DNA of 64,000 nt from assembly GCF_028372415.1 (NCBI RefSeq), contig NC_092877.1, forward strand, positions 246,531,536 to 246,595,535, given 5' to 3'. This document shows positions 43,998-55,541 of this stretch, piece by piece. A program made the position numbers and the translations under genes. Source of the DNA: Notamacropus eugenii. Taxonomy: Eukaryota > Chordata > Mammalia > Diprotodontia > Macropodidae. The notes beneath the pieces were generated by a model, which saw only the letters and a program-made list of their open reading frames with translations, made no database searches and was not told the origin of the DNA. Every line of letters begins with the position of its first letter. Within the stretch, counting starts at the first letter, position 1.

Positions 43998-46635
43998 CAA
44001 ATAATTTTAGTTCATGTAGGTCTGTGCCAATTTTGACAAGAAATTGATGTAATTCAACAAGATTTTTAAAGAGAAATGAAACTTTAACATTGGAATTGGG
44101 GCCCAAGTACATGTACCCAGGCACCCCGTCATTCCCACCCCCCCTTAAATAGATGGGGACCCAAGATCTTTTGGGGTAAGGAATGAAAGTTTCTGCTTCT
44201 TAAATTCCTTCAAGCTGAGATTAGATGTAGAGCTGTCCCTGCTTCACAGTGTCCCGACTTTGGAGGGGTTGGGTCTGTAGCTAGTATGACGCCAGATTCA
44301 GAGGGTGATGGGTCATGGTCTTGGACAGTGAGTGATATACAGCCTGAGCTGTCATTTGGAAGTAGAGGGTATTGGACCTAGAAGACACAAATCTGCCAAG
44401 GAGGTTAAGCAAACAAAGGCCAAAAAATGACCAAAAGGGGTTAAATATGGCTTGGTATTCTTTAGGCAGGGCCATCTCAAATTATCAAATTACCAAATCA
44501 AGTTACATCATTTTTCTGTCTTCTGAAAATATTTCCTTATACTTTCTCAACATACTTAGACCATCTAAAACTGGTACAAAGGTATCCAGAGCAACTATCT
44601 GGGAATAGGAAGGGCTTGGATAACCCCAATTTGTCCCAAAACTTATCTGCTTTCCATATTTACAATCAAACTTTATCTTTCCAAATCTCTTTAACCCATT
44701 ATTCAGACTGCTTCACTTTCCTTTATATTTCTACCATAGGCAAGATAGCTCACAAGTTATTAATTTTCACTGGCATAGCTGTGTTGTCTTAAACAAAAGA
44801 GATTTCAAACTTACATCTCACAACTGAATAGATGTTCATTGTTGTTTTACAGTCTTGTTTATTCTTTCCTGATTATATTGACTCTGGAAGAAAAACTTAA
44901 GAAATTCAATTATTAATAAGTTCAAACACTAATTTTAACTTTTGCTTAGGCCATGGAATGATCACAAATTCAGGTTAAAACAGCAAAACTTTTCTGTTTT
45001 ACGGATCATTACACATTAATTTAGCAAGACATCATCTTAAAAATGAAAATTTAGTAGGCTTTACTCCCCTTTTCTTTGACAAAAAAAACCCATTTCTTCT
45101 AAAAATATTTGTTTCTTTTAAAACAGTTGAAAGTTTATCCTGATATTAAGAGAGTCATTAAACTTTTATAAAGAAAATTAGTTGAAATCTTTTTAAAAGA
45201 TAGCTCTCTTTTCACTTTGAAGCAAAAATAAGTCTTTTAAAATTAAAACTCATTAAAACTTAGCTGGTATAAAAATGTCCTTAAGTAATATGAATTCCCC
45301 AAATATTACAAACTAAAGTCTTAGTTATTGAGGAATTACTAGATATCACAAAATGCTTTAGTCAAAAACATGCAACGGAGTCTCACATTGGTACCAGTAA
45401 GAGACTGATTACAGGAAAACAATACTGTTTTTAAAATCCTTTTACACAATGTGAACATCGTAAAGTGTATCTTAAGTAGATTACATAAATTTCTCAACAT
45501 GTTCTAATTTCAGATAAAAATAATAATAGATTTCCCAGTAAGACTACACAAAAAGGCTCACAAATTTTGCTGATCACTTGCTATTGATCATAGAAATTTG
45601 CTGTAGAAGGAAAAAGTAGAGACATGTGACATACCATATATGACAGGATAAAACACCCTTGACTTTGAATTCACATAAGAGTGAAATTCTCCAATTTTAC
45701 AGTATCTGTTTTGTAGCCAGACACAGAAATAGTCAGGTGGGAAACATTCCTTTTTAAAGGAACATAATGGGGAAACTGACCAGGAGGACCCCATCCTAGA
45801 TTGAGTCTAGAACTGTCCCTCATTGTTTCTTTTCCAGGTACAAACTTCACCTGTGCAGGATGACATTCCCTCTGAGTAACTTGTGGCATTTCTCTCAGAT
45901 ATTGATTTAATGCAGACAACCATAACTAAATTCAAACTCAAAACAAAAGTAGTTATAGTCCCAAATATCTTTTACCTTAAACAGCAAATTTCACTAACCA
46001 CAGCTTAGCTCCAAGGTGTCTTTTTTCATTTTCAGATCTAGGCATTTTTCCAATTTGCCTTAGTGCCAAATAATATAACAAATTCTTACTTGTCTTTAAC
46101 AACCAATTAGGAGTGATATGTTTCACTTAAAATACGACCAGAATAACTAGTTTTTGGTTGTTTCCCTTTAAACAAAAACTTTTCCAAAGCTTCTATGCTT
46201 TCATTAAACTTTCTACCTATGTTGTTCTCCTAGTTGGCTTTGATTAAAGCCTCTTTAAAACTGCACATACATTATTTCTTTCTATTTCTGATCTGAAATT
46301 TCCTTTAGCAATCATATAAACTAGATAATGTAAGAATTGTGTTCTCTCTTCCTCTCTCCCATCCTTTTCTTTGATGCTGCTGCGATCAGAGAGACAGGAA
46401 GACAGGTAGGGAAAGAGATAACAGTTCAGCTGCAGCAGAGGTGGCTACATTAATCACACAGACACATAGAGGCAGAACTCACATACAGACAATGAAAAGA
46501 AGAATCCAAAAACTGAGAAAAAAATCATGATAGGCAAGTAATTCCCTCAGCTTACTTACTCGCCAAAATTTCCCAGACTTTCCAAATTCTGTGCACACGA
46601 TCTGTGGGGGCCGCAGCTCCACTTTCACTTCATGT
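43998..46635 (-). other. ERV internal region, no recognisable gag or pol
   Basis: AT-rich and without long open frames. Short minus-strand frames (43942-44124 and 45588-45919) may descend from env or untranslated sequence, but I cannot assign them. The region is best read as the decayed inside of a defective provirus. Confidence 0.5.
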
Positions 46636-46652
46636 CTCTGTTCTGGGCGCCA
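46636..46652 (-). other. ERV primer-binding site, tRNA-Lys type
   Basis: The minus strand reads TGGCGCCCAGAACAGAG two bases after the 5' LTR. This closely resembles the lysine-tRNA primer-binding site of betaretroviruses and lentiviruses. Confidence 0.75.
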
Positions 46653-46654
46653 AA

Positions 46655-47043
46655 TGCCAGCAACTGGTGGATTGGAGGCGTGGAGGTTGTAGAAAAGAAA
46701 GAGACAGCAGCAGAGGCTAGGCGAGCCTGTACCACGTGTACATAACTGGGACATGACTGATTTATTGATCTGACAATCAAGATTGTATAATCTCTTTAGC
46801 AAGAAAGCAAGCAAGGTTATTCCCATGAAAACATTTTTAGTTTACATCTTTTATATCCTTTACTTCCCTATCTTAGTTCCTTTTACATAACAACCTTGGG
46901 GTACACAATCAGGGTCAGGACGATCTTGTCCTTGGTTGTCAAGACTGGAATGGTGAGCCAATTTCTTGAGAATGTCAGCCTTTGCGCTAGTACAAGTCTC
47001 AAGTACCTAATATTCCAAACTCTATCAGTACTGGCTCTATACA
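46655..47043 (-). repeat. 5' LTR of the ERV
   Basis: About 389 bp, with TG...CA ends on the minus strand (TGTATAGAGCC to GTTGCTGGCA). It is homologous along its length to the 3' LTR at 43586-43977. Confidence 0.88.
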
Positions 47044-47047
47044 CCTG

Positions 47048-47180
47048 GAAATCTTCAAATGGAGGCTGTTGGATACTTGTGGGGTGTGATGTAAGGATGA
47101 TTCTTAACCGAACCCAATTTGAAATAAATGACTAATAAGTCAGAATTTTCATATCAGATATTCTCGTTCTATGAAATGAC
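47048..47180 (+). mobile_element. CR1/L3-type LINE 3' end fragment
   Basis: The text gaaatcttcaaatggaggct, gttggatacttgtggggtgt and atgtaaggatgattctta, and later attctcgttctatgaaatga, follows the CR1/L3 3' UTR plan (a uCTTCAAnnnGAGGCT start and a TTCTATGA end). The sequence left of the ERV (ccccatccttggg) could be its upstream part, which would make it the target of the ERV. Confidence 0.45.
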
Positions 47181-47659
47181 CAAAAAAATAATTGAATAGT
47201 TTATTTTGACCATACTTCTGTGCTAGTATATTAAGACTACATTGTGGTGTATCAGTACTTGGGATAGTGTACCAGGCCTTGTGTAGTAGAACTATGAACT
47301 TAGTGTTCATCTAATTCAGTAGCAAAGCAATTTTTGAAATAACGGTAATTTACATTATTAAGTATACATTTGCAGTCCTTAGACACACAAAAGTATGTGT
47401 ATGTGTATACATATATGTGCATATATACATATCTTTTTACACACTTATGTATATATATATAAATGATCTAGGTATATTACTATATAATAATAAATAGATG
47501 TAAGTCCATTCCACTCATTTTTTATGAATATTTAGTGAACTCGTCCTAATGCTTATGTGTTACTTGGCTTTTTTCCTCTACATCAAAAATTTTTTTTTTA
47601 AATACTCTTTTCCCTGTCCAGGTTCAAATGGAAAAAAAAAATAAACATTTACTCTGTTA
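47181..47659. other. Unique sequence with TA/TG microsatellite
   Basis: A mixed (TATG)n/(TA)n tract lies at about 47395-47462. No other feature was recognised. Confidence 0.5.
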
Positions 47660-48700
47660 CTCAGCATGCTTTTTTTTTTAATATTATTTTTTATTTTTAT
47701 TTTTTTATTAAATTTATTTATTTAACTTTTAACATTCATTTTCACAAAATTTTGGGTTACAAATTTTCTCCCCTTTTATCCCCTCCCCCCCAAACACCAA
47801 GCATTCTAATTGCCCCTATGACCAATCTGCCCTCTCTTCTATCATCCCTCTCTACCCTTGTCTCCGTCTTCTCTTTTGTCCTGTAGGGCCAGATAGCTTT
47901 CTATACCCCTTTACCTGTATTTCTTATTTCCTAGTGGCAAGAACATTACTCGACAGTTGATCCTAACACTTTGAGTTCCACCTTCTTTACCTCCCTCCCT
48001 CTCCACCACTTCCCCTTGGAAAGCAAGCAATTCAATATAGGCCAAATCTGTGTAGTTTGGCAAATGACTTCCATAATAGTTGTGTTGTATAGGACTAACT
48101 ATATTTCCCTCCATCCTATCCTGTCCCCCATTACTTCTATTCTCTTTTAATCCTATCCCTCCGCATGAGTGTCGACCTCGAATTGCACTCTCCTCCCCAT
48201 GCCCTCCCTTCTATCATCCCCCCCACCCTGCTTGTCCCCGTATCTCCCACTTTCCCGTATTGTAAGATAGGTTTTCCTACCAAAATGAGTGTGCATTTTA
48301 TTCTTTCCTTTAGTAGAATGTGATGAGAGTAGACTTCATGTTTTTCTCTCACCTCCCTTCTTTATCCCTCCACTAATGAGTCTTTTGCTTACCTCTTTTA
48401 TGAGACATAATTTGCCCCATTCAATTTCTCCCTTTCTCCTCCCAATATATTTCTCTCTCACTGCTTGATTTCATTTTTTTAAAGATATGATCCCATCCTG
48501 TTCAATTCACTCTGTGCACTCTGTCTTTATGTATGTGTGCGTGTGTGCATATGTGTGTGTGTAATCCCACCCAGTACCCAGATACTGAAATGTTTCAAGA
48601 GTTACAAATATTGTCTTTCCATGTAGGAATGTAAACAGTTCAGCTTTAGTACGTCCCTTATGACTTCTCTTTGCTGTTCACCTTTTCATGGTTCTCTTCA

Positions 48701-49786
48701 TTATTGTGTTTGAAGGTCAAATTTTCTTTTCAGCTCTGGTCTTTTCACCAAGAAAATTTGAAAATCCTCTATTTCATTGAAAGACCAATTTTTCCCCTGA
48801 AGTATTATACTCAGTTTTGATGGGTAGGTGATTCTTGGTTTTAGTCCTAGTTCCTTTGACTTCTGGAATATCCTATTCCATGCCCTTCGATTCCTTAATG
48901 TAGAGGCTGCTAGATCTTGTGTTATCCTGATTGTATTTCCACAATACTTGAATTGTTTCTTTCTAGCTGCTTGCAATATTTTCTCCTTGACCTGGGAACT
49001 CTGGAATTTGGCCACAATGTTCCTAGGAGTTTCTCTTTTTGGATCTCTTTCAGGCTGTGTTCTGTGGATTCCTTGAATATTTATTTTGCCCTTTGGTTCT
49101 AGAATCTCAGGGCAATTTTCCTTGATAATTTCATGAAAGATGATGTCTAGGCTCTTCTTTTGATCATGGCTTTCAGGTAGTCCCATAACTTTTAAATTGT
49201 CTCTCCTGGATATATTTTCCAGGTCAGTTGTTTTTCCAATGAGATATTTCACATCATCTTCCATTTTTCCATTCTTCTCTCTTTGTTCTGTGATATCTTG
49301 CTTTCTCATAAAGTCATTAGCCTCCATCTCTGCCATTTTAATTTTGAAGGAACTATTTTCTTCAGTGAGCTTTTGAATCTCCTTTTACATTTGGCTAATT
49401 CTGCTTTTGAAAGCATTCTTCTCCTCATTTGCTTTTTGAACCTCTTTTGCCAATTGAGTTAGGCTAGTTTTCAAGGTGTTAATTTCTTCAACATTTTTTT
49501 GGGTCTCCTTTAGCAGGGAGCTGATCTGCTTTTCATGCTTTTCTTTCATCTCTCTCATTTCTCTTTCCAGTTTTTCCTCCACCTCTCTAACTTGATTTTC
49601 AAAATTCTTTTTGAGCTCTTCCATGGCCTGAGCCCATTGGGTGGGCTGGGACACAGAAGCCTTGATTTCTGTTTCTTTGCCTGATGGTAAGCATTGTTCT
49701 TCCTCATCAGAAAGGAAGGGAGGAAATGTCTGTTCACCAAGAAAGTAACCTTCTATAGTCTTATTTCTTTTCCCTTTTCTGGGCAT
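48701..49786 (-). pseudogene. HAL1 ORF1, 361 codons with a single stop
   Basis: The start at 49786 gives MPRKGKRNKTIEGYFLGEQ. A coiled coil (about residues 45-165; FENQVREVEEKLEREMREMK) is followed by the RRM (about 180-270; DNLKVMGLPESHDQKKSLDI and RNIVAKFQSSQVKEKILQAA) and the C-terminal domain (about 275-355; IRITQDLAASTLRNRRAWNR, LGLKPRITYPSKLSIILQ). The frame stays open across all 361 codons except TAA at 49387-49385 (codon 134), where other copies have GAA (Glu in QMEKE). One substitution therefore separates it from an open frame. ORF1p of L1 is a trimeric RNA chaperone. Its role in HAL1 mobility is inferred. Confidence 0.95.
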
Positions 49787-50159
49787 TTACCCAGCCAGTG
49801 ACTTGACCTCTGAATATTCTCCTCACACCCACCTCGCCTCCTGATCCTCCCAGCCAGCGTTTGGGGTCTGAGATTCAAATGCTGCTTCCAGCCTTAGGGC
49901 TTTTGGCGGGAGCAGGGCTGCTATTCAGTGTGAGATTAAGTTCAGGTGGTCAGGTCGGGGTAGGGCTGCCTCTCAGGCTCAGTTCCCTCAGGGGGTTTAT
50001 GCACAGACCTTGCACAATGGATTCAGGATCCTGCCCGCTTGGGGAGCCTCAGTCTGAAGCTGACTCTCAGCTTCTACCTCCCGGGGGGGCCTGAATTATG
50101 GGGGCACCCCACTCCCCTCTTGACCCGCCAAAAAGACTCTCTCACCAACCCCTGTCACC

Positions 50160-50474
50160 TGTGGGTGGAGGGACTTGTGCGGCCACTGGTGATCCCATCC
50201 CTGAAGCCTGGTCGGATCTGTTTCTCTTGGTGTCACGGCCGCGGCCACCGCAGGTCCAGGCTGGGCTCCACGTCTGCAGCGAGACGGACCTTTTGCGAGA
50301 GGTTTGCAGGTCCCTCTGTGGGTGGAGGGACCCGCGTGGCCACTGGAGATCCCGTCCCTGAAGCCCGCTCGGATCTTTTCCTCTCGGTGTCGCGACCATA
50401 GCAGGGCTGCACTCAGCTCCCAGTCCCGACGCCCAGTCCGCAGCGGGAAGGACCCCGGCGAGAGGTTTGCAGGT
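50160..50474 (-). repeat. Two tandem ~160-bp units in the HAL1 5' UTR
   Basis: Unit 1 (50160-50316) and unit 2 (50317-50474) both begin tgtgggtggaggga. They share ggccactgg.gatccc, atccctgaagc and tcggatct blocks and both end in gcgagaggtttgcaggtc. The HAL1 at 37101 has only one such unit. The arrangement recalls monomeric promoters of mouse L1, but with two units only. Confidence 0.85.
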
Positions 50475-50646
50475 CATTCCGGAACAGAAATCTCCCTCGC
50501 TCCAATGTTCAGTGGCCTCTGGGTGTAGAATTCGCCATGAGTTACTTCCTTGTAGCCGTTCTATGTGTTGTGGGTTCAGAGTTATGTGTATGTGCGTCTT
50601 TCTACTCCGCCATGTTGGCTCCGCCCCCCTCAGTATGGTTTTTTGT

Positions 50647-51095
50647 TTGTTTGTTTTCTGTCAAAAAAATCATCAAAACAGCAAATAGCAATCAAAGCCC
50701 AAGTTAATATTTCTAAGGAATTTTCAAGTTTGGTATACTAACTACTTTTAAAAATATTACTTTCAATCACTCTCTTTGAGCAGTTGGTAAAAATCCATCT
50801 AGGAAGGGAGACAAAAAGTTTTTGAGGATGTTACTGAACTCAGTGCAGCCAAATAGAAACTTTTTGCTGATTTTTAACTAAATATGGAGATTGCTTGATG
50901 AAGCGTACTCCAGGCTAAATGCTATAGAATATAATTTCATATATAATTCATATTTTATAAACTTTCACTTTTGTATTCTTTTCCTTTTTATTTAACGTGA
51001 TTGAACCAGACCACAGTCCTTGATATGTGTAGAAGGAAAAAGAAATGGCACTGATGATAACAAAGAATGAAGGAAAGAAAGAAGGAAGGATACAC
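50647..51095. other. Unique AT-rich sequence
   Basis: No recognisable gene or repeat family. Confidence 0.45.
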
Positions 51096-51098
51096 ATA

Positions 51099-51215
51099 CA
51101 GTGTATCCCAAAAGTGTTAGAGAAGTTGTGAGCTATTAAAGCTTAAAATTGCACTGAAACTTTTATCCTGAAAGCTTTAATTGTTTAAAATTATTGTGAG
51201 ACGTTCCGGACACCA
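51099..51215. mobile_element. Mariner-like hairpin MITE
   Basis: The left end cagtgtatcccaaaagtgtt and the right end gacgttccggacacc are imperfect inverted repeats of the CAGNGTGTCCCAAAAGT type. They are flanked by TA on both sides. An inner inverted pair, attaaagctt (about 51137) and aagctttaat (about 51172), gives a hairpin. There is no transposase. The layout fits a short non-autonomous Tc1/mariner element. Confidence 0.6.
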
Positions 51216-52424
51216 TATATATTTATGTAGTAGTGATCTATCTTATATTTCTGCAAATATTGGGAGATTATTATTTTTGTGATGTAGAAATTAACAATTA
51301 CTTCAACATATACTTCCATTATTAGTTATTTAGAGCATTTATAAAGTTTGATTCTTGATTACTTATAATTATCTTTTTAACCATTCATGTGTATCTTTTG
51401 ATGACTCATCCTTTGGGAGTGACTCTCAGCATTGTATGTTTGTGTTAATTTGCTAATTTTACATATCTTAAGGATCACATCTTTATCAGTTACGTGATGC
51501 AGTGATTTTTATCATTAAAATTTAAACCTTATTTTCTAACTGCATTTCCTCTGAGCAAAATACGTTTAACTTAATTTAATAAATATTCTTTCCTTAAATT
51601 TGGGAAATCAACTGTGCTCCTTAATTTAGAATTTTTTCTATAGCCAGTTGTAAAAGGTAATCCCTTCGTTTTCAAATTTTGCGTGGTAAGACTTTATAAT
51701 ATCCCGTAAATTTTATTTTTCTTATGGTATATAAGATAAGAAGTTTAGCTAAACCTAACTTTTGTCAAAATGCTTTTCATTTGTAGCACTAAGTTGATAA
51801 AAATGGATAGATTTTTCCCCAATAGTTTCTGATTTTGAATTTATAAAACACTTCACGGGTATGTTTGATTAATCCTGGGCCTTTCTTGTTGAGACTACTC
51901 ACTTTGTAGATGCCCTAGCATAAGATTTAGCCCGTATCACATTGTTTGCATGACACAAGTACACACACGTGCACACATGTGTATTTGAAGTTTCATAATT
52001 CTATGTTTAGTGCTACTTCCCCTTATTTATTTGAGGATCTGTCATATTTAATCTATTAATTACGATTGTCATTTTTAAAGTATTAGTTCAGTCTGATAAA
52101 GTATATTCAATGTCTTTCTTTTTTTCTTTATTACTATAACAATGTCTTATAGTTTTATTCACATAAGATCTCTGTTTTGATAAGTTAACTCGCAGCTATT
52201 TGGGGAATTTCAAAATTACTTTTAAGGTACCAACCCTAACATTTTCTTGTTAAGTTTTGTTTGCTGTATCTATAAATTTTTGTAACTTTCTCTTAAGAAT
52301 TCGTTTTGACATTTGACATTTGACTAAACCTTTATATTAATATTTTTAAAATTTTATTTTTTAATCCTTTATGTCTCATAGAGTCATGAGCTACCATTTT
52401 CTTTGATCTAAATATTATTTTTTA
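51216..52424. other. AT-rich sequence, possible very old minus-strand L1 ORF2 remnant
   Basis: Between about 51330 and 52340, short blocks (ccattcatgtgtatcttttg, catctttatcagttacgtga, gtcttatagttttattcaca) appear in the same order as the ORF2 C-terminal to RT-connecting region of the L1 at 34486-37100, with heavy decay. No coding frame survives. Unique sequence is the alternative. Confidence 0.3.
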
Positions 52425-52694
52425 AATTCATTAATTCATTTTTAAATTTCAGCAATGATTTCCACAAAATTTTGAGTTCCAAATTTTCTCCCCATCTCTC
52501 CCCTCCACCCACCCTAAGAAATCGTGCTTTCTAATTACACTTCCCCCAAATCTACCCTCCTTTCTATCACAGCTCTCCATTTTCTCATCCCCTTAACACC
52601 TATTCTCTTGTAGGGCAAGATAGATTTCTATGCCCCATTGCACGAATATCTTATTTCACAGTGGCATGTGAAAATACATTTAACATTCGTTTTT
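52425..52694 (-). mobile_element. HAL1 copy 7, 3' part (interrupted by copy 8)
   Basis: Plus-strand tttccacaaaattttgagtt, ccaaattttctccccatctc and ttgtagggcaagatagattt is the complement of the HAL1 3' end. It continues at 55542 after the nested HAL1. Its last 15 bp (ttaacattcgttttt, 52680-52694) are the left TSD of the nested element. Confidence 0.88.
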
Positions 52695-55526
52695 TAATGT
52701 TTATTTATTTATTTTTAGTTTTCAACATTCATTTCCACAAAATTCTGAGTTCCAAATTTTCTCACCATCTCTCCCCTCCCCCAACGCATAACACCTTGCA
52801 TTCTAATTATTCCTTCACTTAATATGTTGTCCCTTCTACCAGACCCCTCACTTTCCTTATCTCCATCTTCTCTCTTTTCTTGCAGGGCAAGATAGATCTC
52901 TATGCCCCATTATCTGTATTTCATATTTCCCAGTTTTATGCAAAAACAATTACTAACATTAGTTCCTAGTTCTTTGAGTTCGAAATTCTCTCCTTTCCTC
53001 CCTCTCCACCCATCCCCACTGAGAAGATAAACAATTCAATCTAGGCTGTATGTATGTGTGTATATGTATATGTATATGTAGTTTTGCAAAAGACTTCTGT
53101 AACAGTCATGTTGTGTAAGACAAACTATATTTCCCTCCATCCTATTCTGCCCCCAATTTATTCTACTCTTTCTTTTGACCTTGTCCCTCTCCAAAAGTGT
53201 TTACTTCTAATTACTGCCTCCTCCGATTTGCCCTCCCTTCTATCATCCCCACTTGTCACCTTCTCCCCTACTCTCCTTTAGTGTAAGGTAGATTTTCATA
53301 TGAAATTGAATGAGCATGTTATTCCCTCCTTAAGCCAAATGTGAAGAGAGTAAGCTTCCCTTTTTCCTTCTCATCGCCTCCATTTTCTCCTCCTTTGAAA
53401 AAAACTTTTTCTTGCCTCTTTTATGAGAGATAATTTCCCTCATTCCATCTTTCCCTTTCTGCTCTCAATATATTTCTCTCTCACTCCTCAATTTTATTTG
53501 ATTTTTTACATATCATCCATTCTTATTCAAATGACGTTGTGCTCTCTGTCTACATATGTGTGTGTGTGTGTGTGAGTGAATAATCCCTTAAACTACCCAA
53601 ATACTGAGAAAAGTCTCAAGAGTTACAAATATTATCTTTCTATGTAGGAAAGCAAACAGTTCAACTTCAGAAAGTCCTTTATGATTTCTTTTTTCCTGTT
53701 TACTTTTCCATACATCTCTTGCTTCGTGTGTTGGAAAGTCAAATTTTCTATTCAGTTCTGGTCTTTTCATCAAGAATGTTTGAAAATACTCTATTTCACT
53801 GAATGAACATTTTTTTTCTCCTGAGGTATTGTACACATTTTTTCTGGGTGGATGATTCTTGGTTTTAATCCTAGTTCCTTTGACTTCTGGGATATCACAT
53901 TCCAAGTCCTTCTATCTTCCAGGTCCTTCGATCCCTTAATGTAGAAACTACTAGATCTTATGTTGTCCCGATTGTGTTCCACAATACTCGAATTGTTTCT
54001 TTGTAACAGCTTGGAATATATTCTCCTTGACCTGAGAACTCTGGAATTTGGCTACAACATTCCTAGGTGTTTGTATTTTCAGATTTCTTTCAAGAGTTGA
54101 TAGGTAGATTCTTTGAATATTTATCTTCCCCTCTGATTTTAGAATATCAGGGAAATTTTCCTTGATAACTTCATGAAAGCTAATGTCTAAGCTTTTTTTT
54201 TATCATGAGTTTCAGGTAGTCCTATAATTTTTACATTGTCTCTTCTGGATCTATTTCCCAGGTCAGGTGTTTTTCCAGTGTTATATTTCACATTACCTTC
54301 TACTTTTTCATTCTTTTGGTTTTGTTTTATAATTTCTTGGTTTCTCCTAAAGTAGCTTGCATCTGCTCTATTCTAATTTTTTTTTTTTAAAAACTGTTTC
54401 TTCAGTGAGCTTTTGAACCTCCTATTTCATTTGGATAATTCTGCTTTTTAAAGCATTATTCTCTTCATTGGCTTTTTGGACCTTTTTTGTCAATTGAATT
54501 AGCCTATTTTAATGGTATTGTTTTCTTCAGTATTTTTGGGTCTCCTTTAGCATGCTGTTGACTCTCTTTTCATGATTTTCTTGCATTGCTCTCATTTCTC
54601 TTTCCAATTTTTGCTCCACCTCTGTAACTTGATTTTCAAAATCCTTTCTGAGCTTTTCCATGGCTTCCGTGACAATTGTATATTTATTTTGGACGTTTTG
54701 AATGCAGAAACCTTGACTTCCTCTGACATTATGAGTCGTTCTTCCTCATCTGAAAGGATGGGAAAAAAAATACCTATTCATCAAAAAACTAGACTTCTGT
54801 AGTCTTCATTTTTCTCCCTTTTGTGGGCATTTTCTCAGGCAGTTACTTGACTTCTGAGTCCTTTGTGAACAGGAGAGTATACTCTGGGGACATGTAAGTT
54901 GTCAGTTCCTCCAAGGTGGCACAGTCAAGGGAGATGAGTTTACTCCTTTCCTGTCCTGTGCACTGGTCTGGGAGCAACCAAAAACTTTTCTACACAGAAT
55001 CTCTGAGTAAAATTCCCTCTCCACAATCGCCTCCAACTCTGCCACACAAGTGCCCCTCTTCACCCCAGGACTGCCACTCAGGACTGAGATATATGTCACC
55101 TTCACAATTCCCCCAGGGGCTCTAGGTTTAGGGCTCCAAAAATGGAAGCTGCTACTGCAGTGGCTGCTGTTGGGAGTCCAGATCATGCGCCACTCTCCTG
55201 GGTGAAAGAACCCTCCCACTGACCTTTGAAGATGTCTGTGACATTTGTAGGTTAAGCGATTTGGGAACTGCTGCTGCTTGTGGCTCATTGTTCCAGATCT
55301 TTTCCCTGCTGTACTACGTGGCCCATAGTGGGCTCTGCATTGTGCCTGGTATGATAGATCCTTCCTGTTGGACTTCCAGGCTGACCTGAGCTGGAAATCT
55401 TCACTCTGTCATTTTGTGGCTTCTGCTGCTCTAGAATTTATTTAGAGCCATTTTTACAGATATTTTATGGGCTGTGTGGGGGAGCTTCTACAGTCTTTCT
55501 ACTCTGCCATCTTGGCTCTGCCTCCC
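52695..55526 (-). mobile_element. HAL1 copy 8, full-length, nested in HAL1 copy 7
   Basis: A perfect 15-bp TSD ttaacattcgttttt lies at 52680-52694 and 55527-55541. On the minus strand the 5' end is GGGAGGCAGAGCCAAGATGG at about 55526. It is followed by a 5' UTR of about 700 bp, ORF1 (54830 to about 53722), a GT repeat (53558-53575), the post-ORF1 segment and the 3' end at 52695. ORF2 is absent. Confidence 0.94.
53722..54830 (-). pseudogene. HAL1 ORF1 (broken)
   Basis: The start is at 54830 (plus-strand cat in ttttgtgggcat). The C-terminal domain is readable at 53588-53905 (ECDIPEVKGTRIKTKNHPPR, then FSEIEYFQTFLMKRPELN), where the frame runs past the usual stop after FDFPTHE. RRM and coiled-coil blocks lie between. 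There are several frame changes and a T10 insertion-like run near 54380-54390. Confidence 0.8.
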
Positions 55527-55541
55527 TTAACATTCGTTTTT

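Larger units (their letters stand above)
43586..47043 (-). mobile_element. Endogenous retrovirus fossil, class II-like, short internal region
   Basis: On the minus strand the order is 5' LTR (47043-46655), a primer-binding site complementary to a lysine tRNA (46652-46636), an internal region of about 2.66 kb, a polypurine tract and 3' LTR (43977-43586). The internal region is far shorter than a gag-pro-pol-env set. I recognise no gag or pol domain, so it is an internally deleted or non-autonomous member. The two LTRs differ at roughly one site in eight to ten by eye, which points to an old insertion. Confidence 0.85.
47677..50629 (-). mobile_element. HAL1 (half-L1), copy 6, full-length, best preserved
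   Basis: TSD-like flanks are ctcagcatgcttttttt (47660-47676) and ctcagtatggttttttg (50630-50646). On the minus strand the element begins GGGGGCGGAGCCAACATGGC. It has a CpG-rich 5' UTR of about 840 bp with an internal tandem duplication, ORF1 (49786-48701), a GT-rich microsatellite (48528-48562), the post-ORF1 segment and an A-rich 3' end. There is no ORF2. This is the youngest-looking HAL1 in the window by ORF1 integrity and CpG content. Confidence 0.95.

Noticed and set aside
49861-50688. Several plus-strand frames of 73-120 codons (Pro/Ser/Leu-rich)
   Set aside because: They are antisense to the CpG-rich 5' UTR of the minus-strand HAL1, and the two similar frames come from its tandem duplication.
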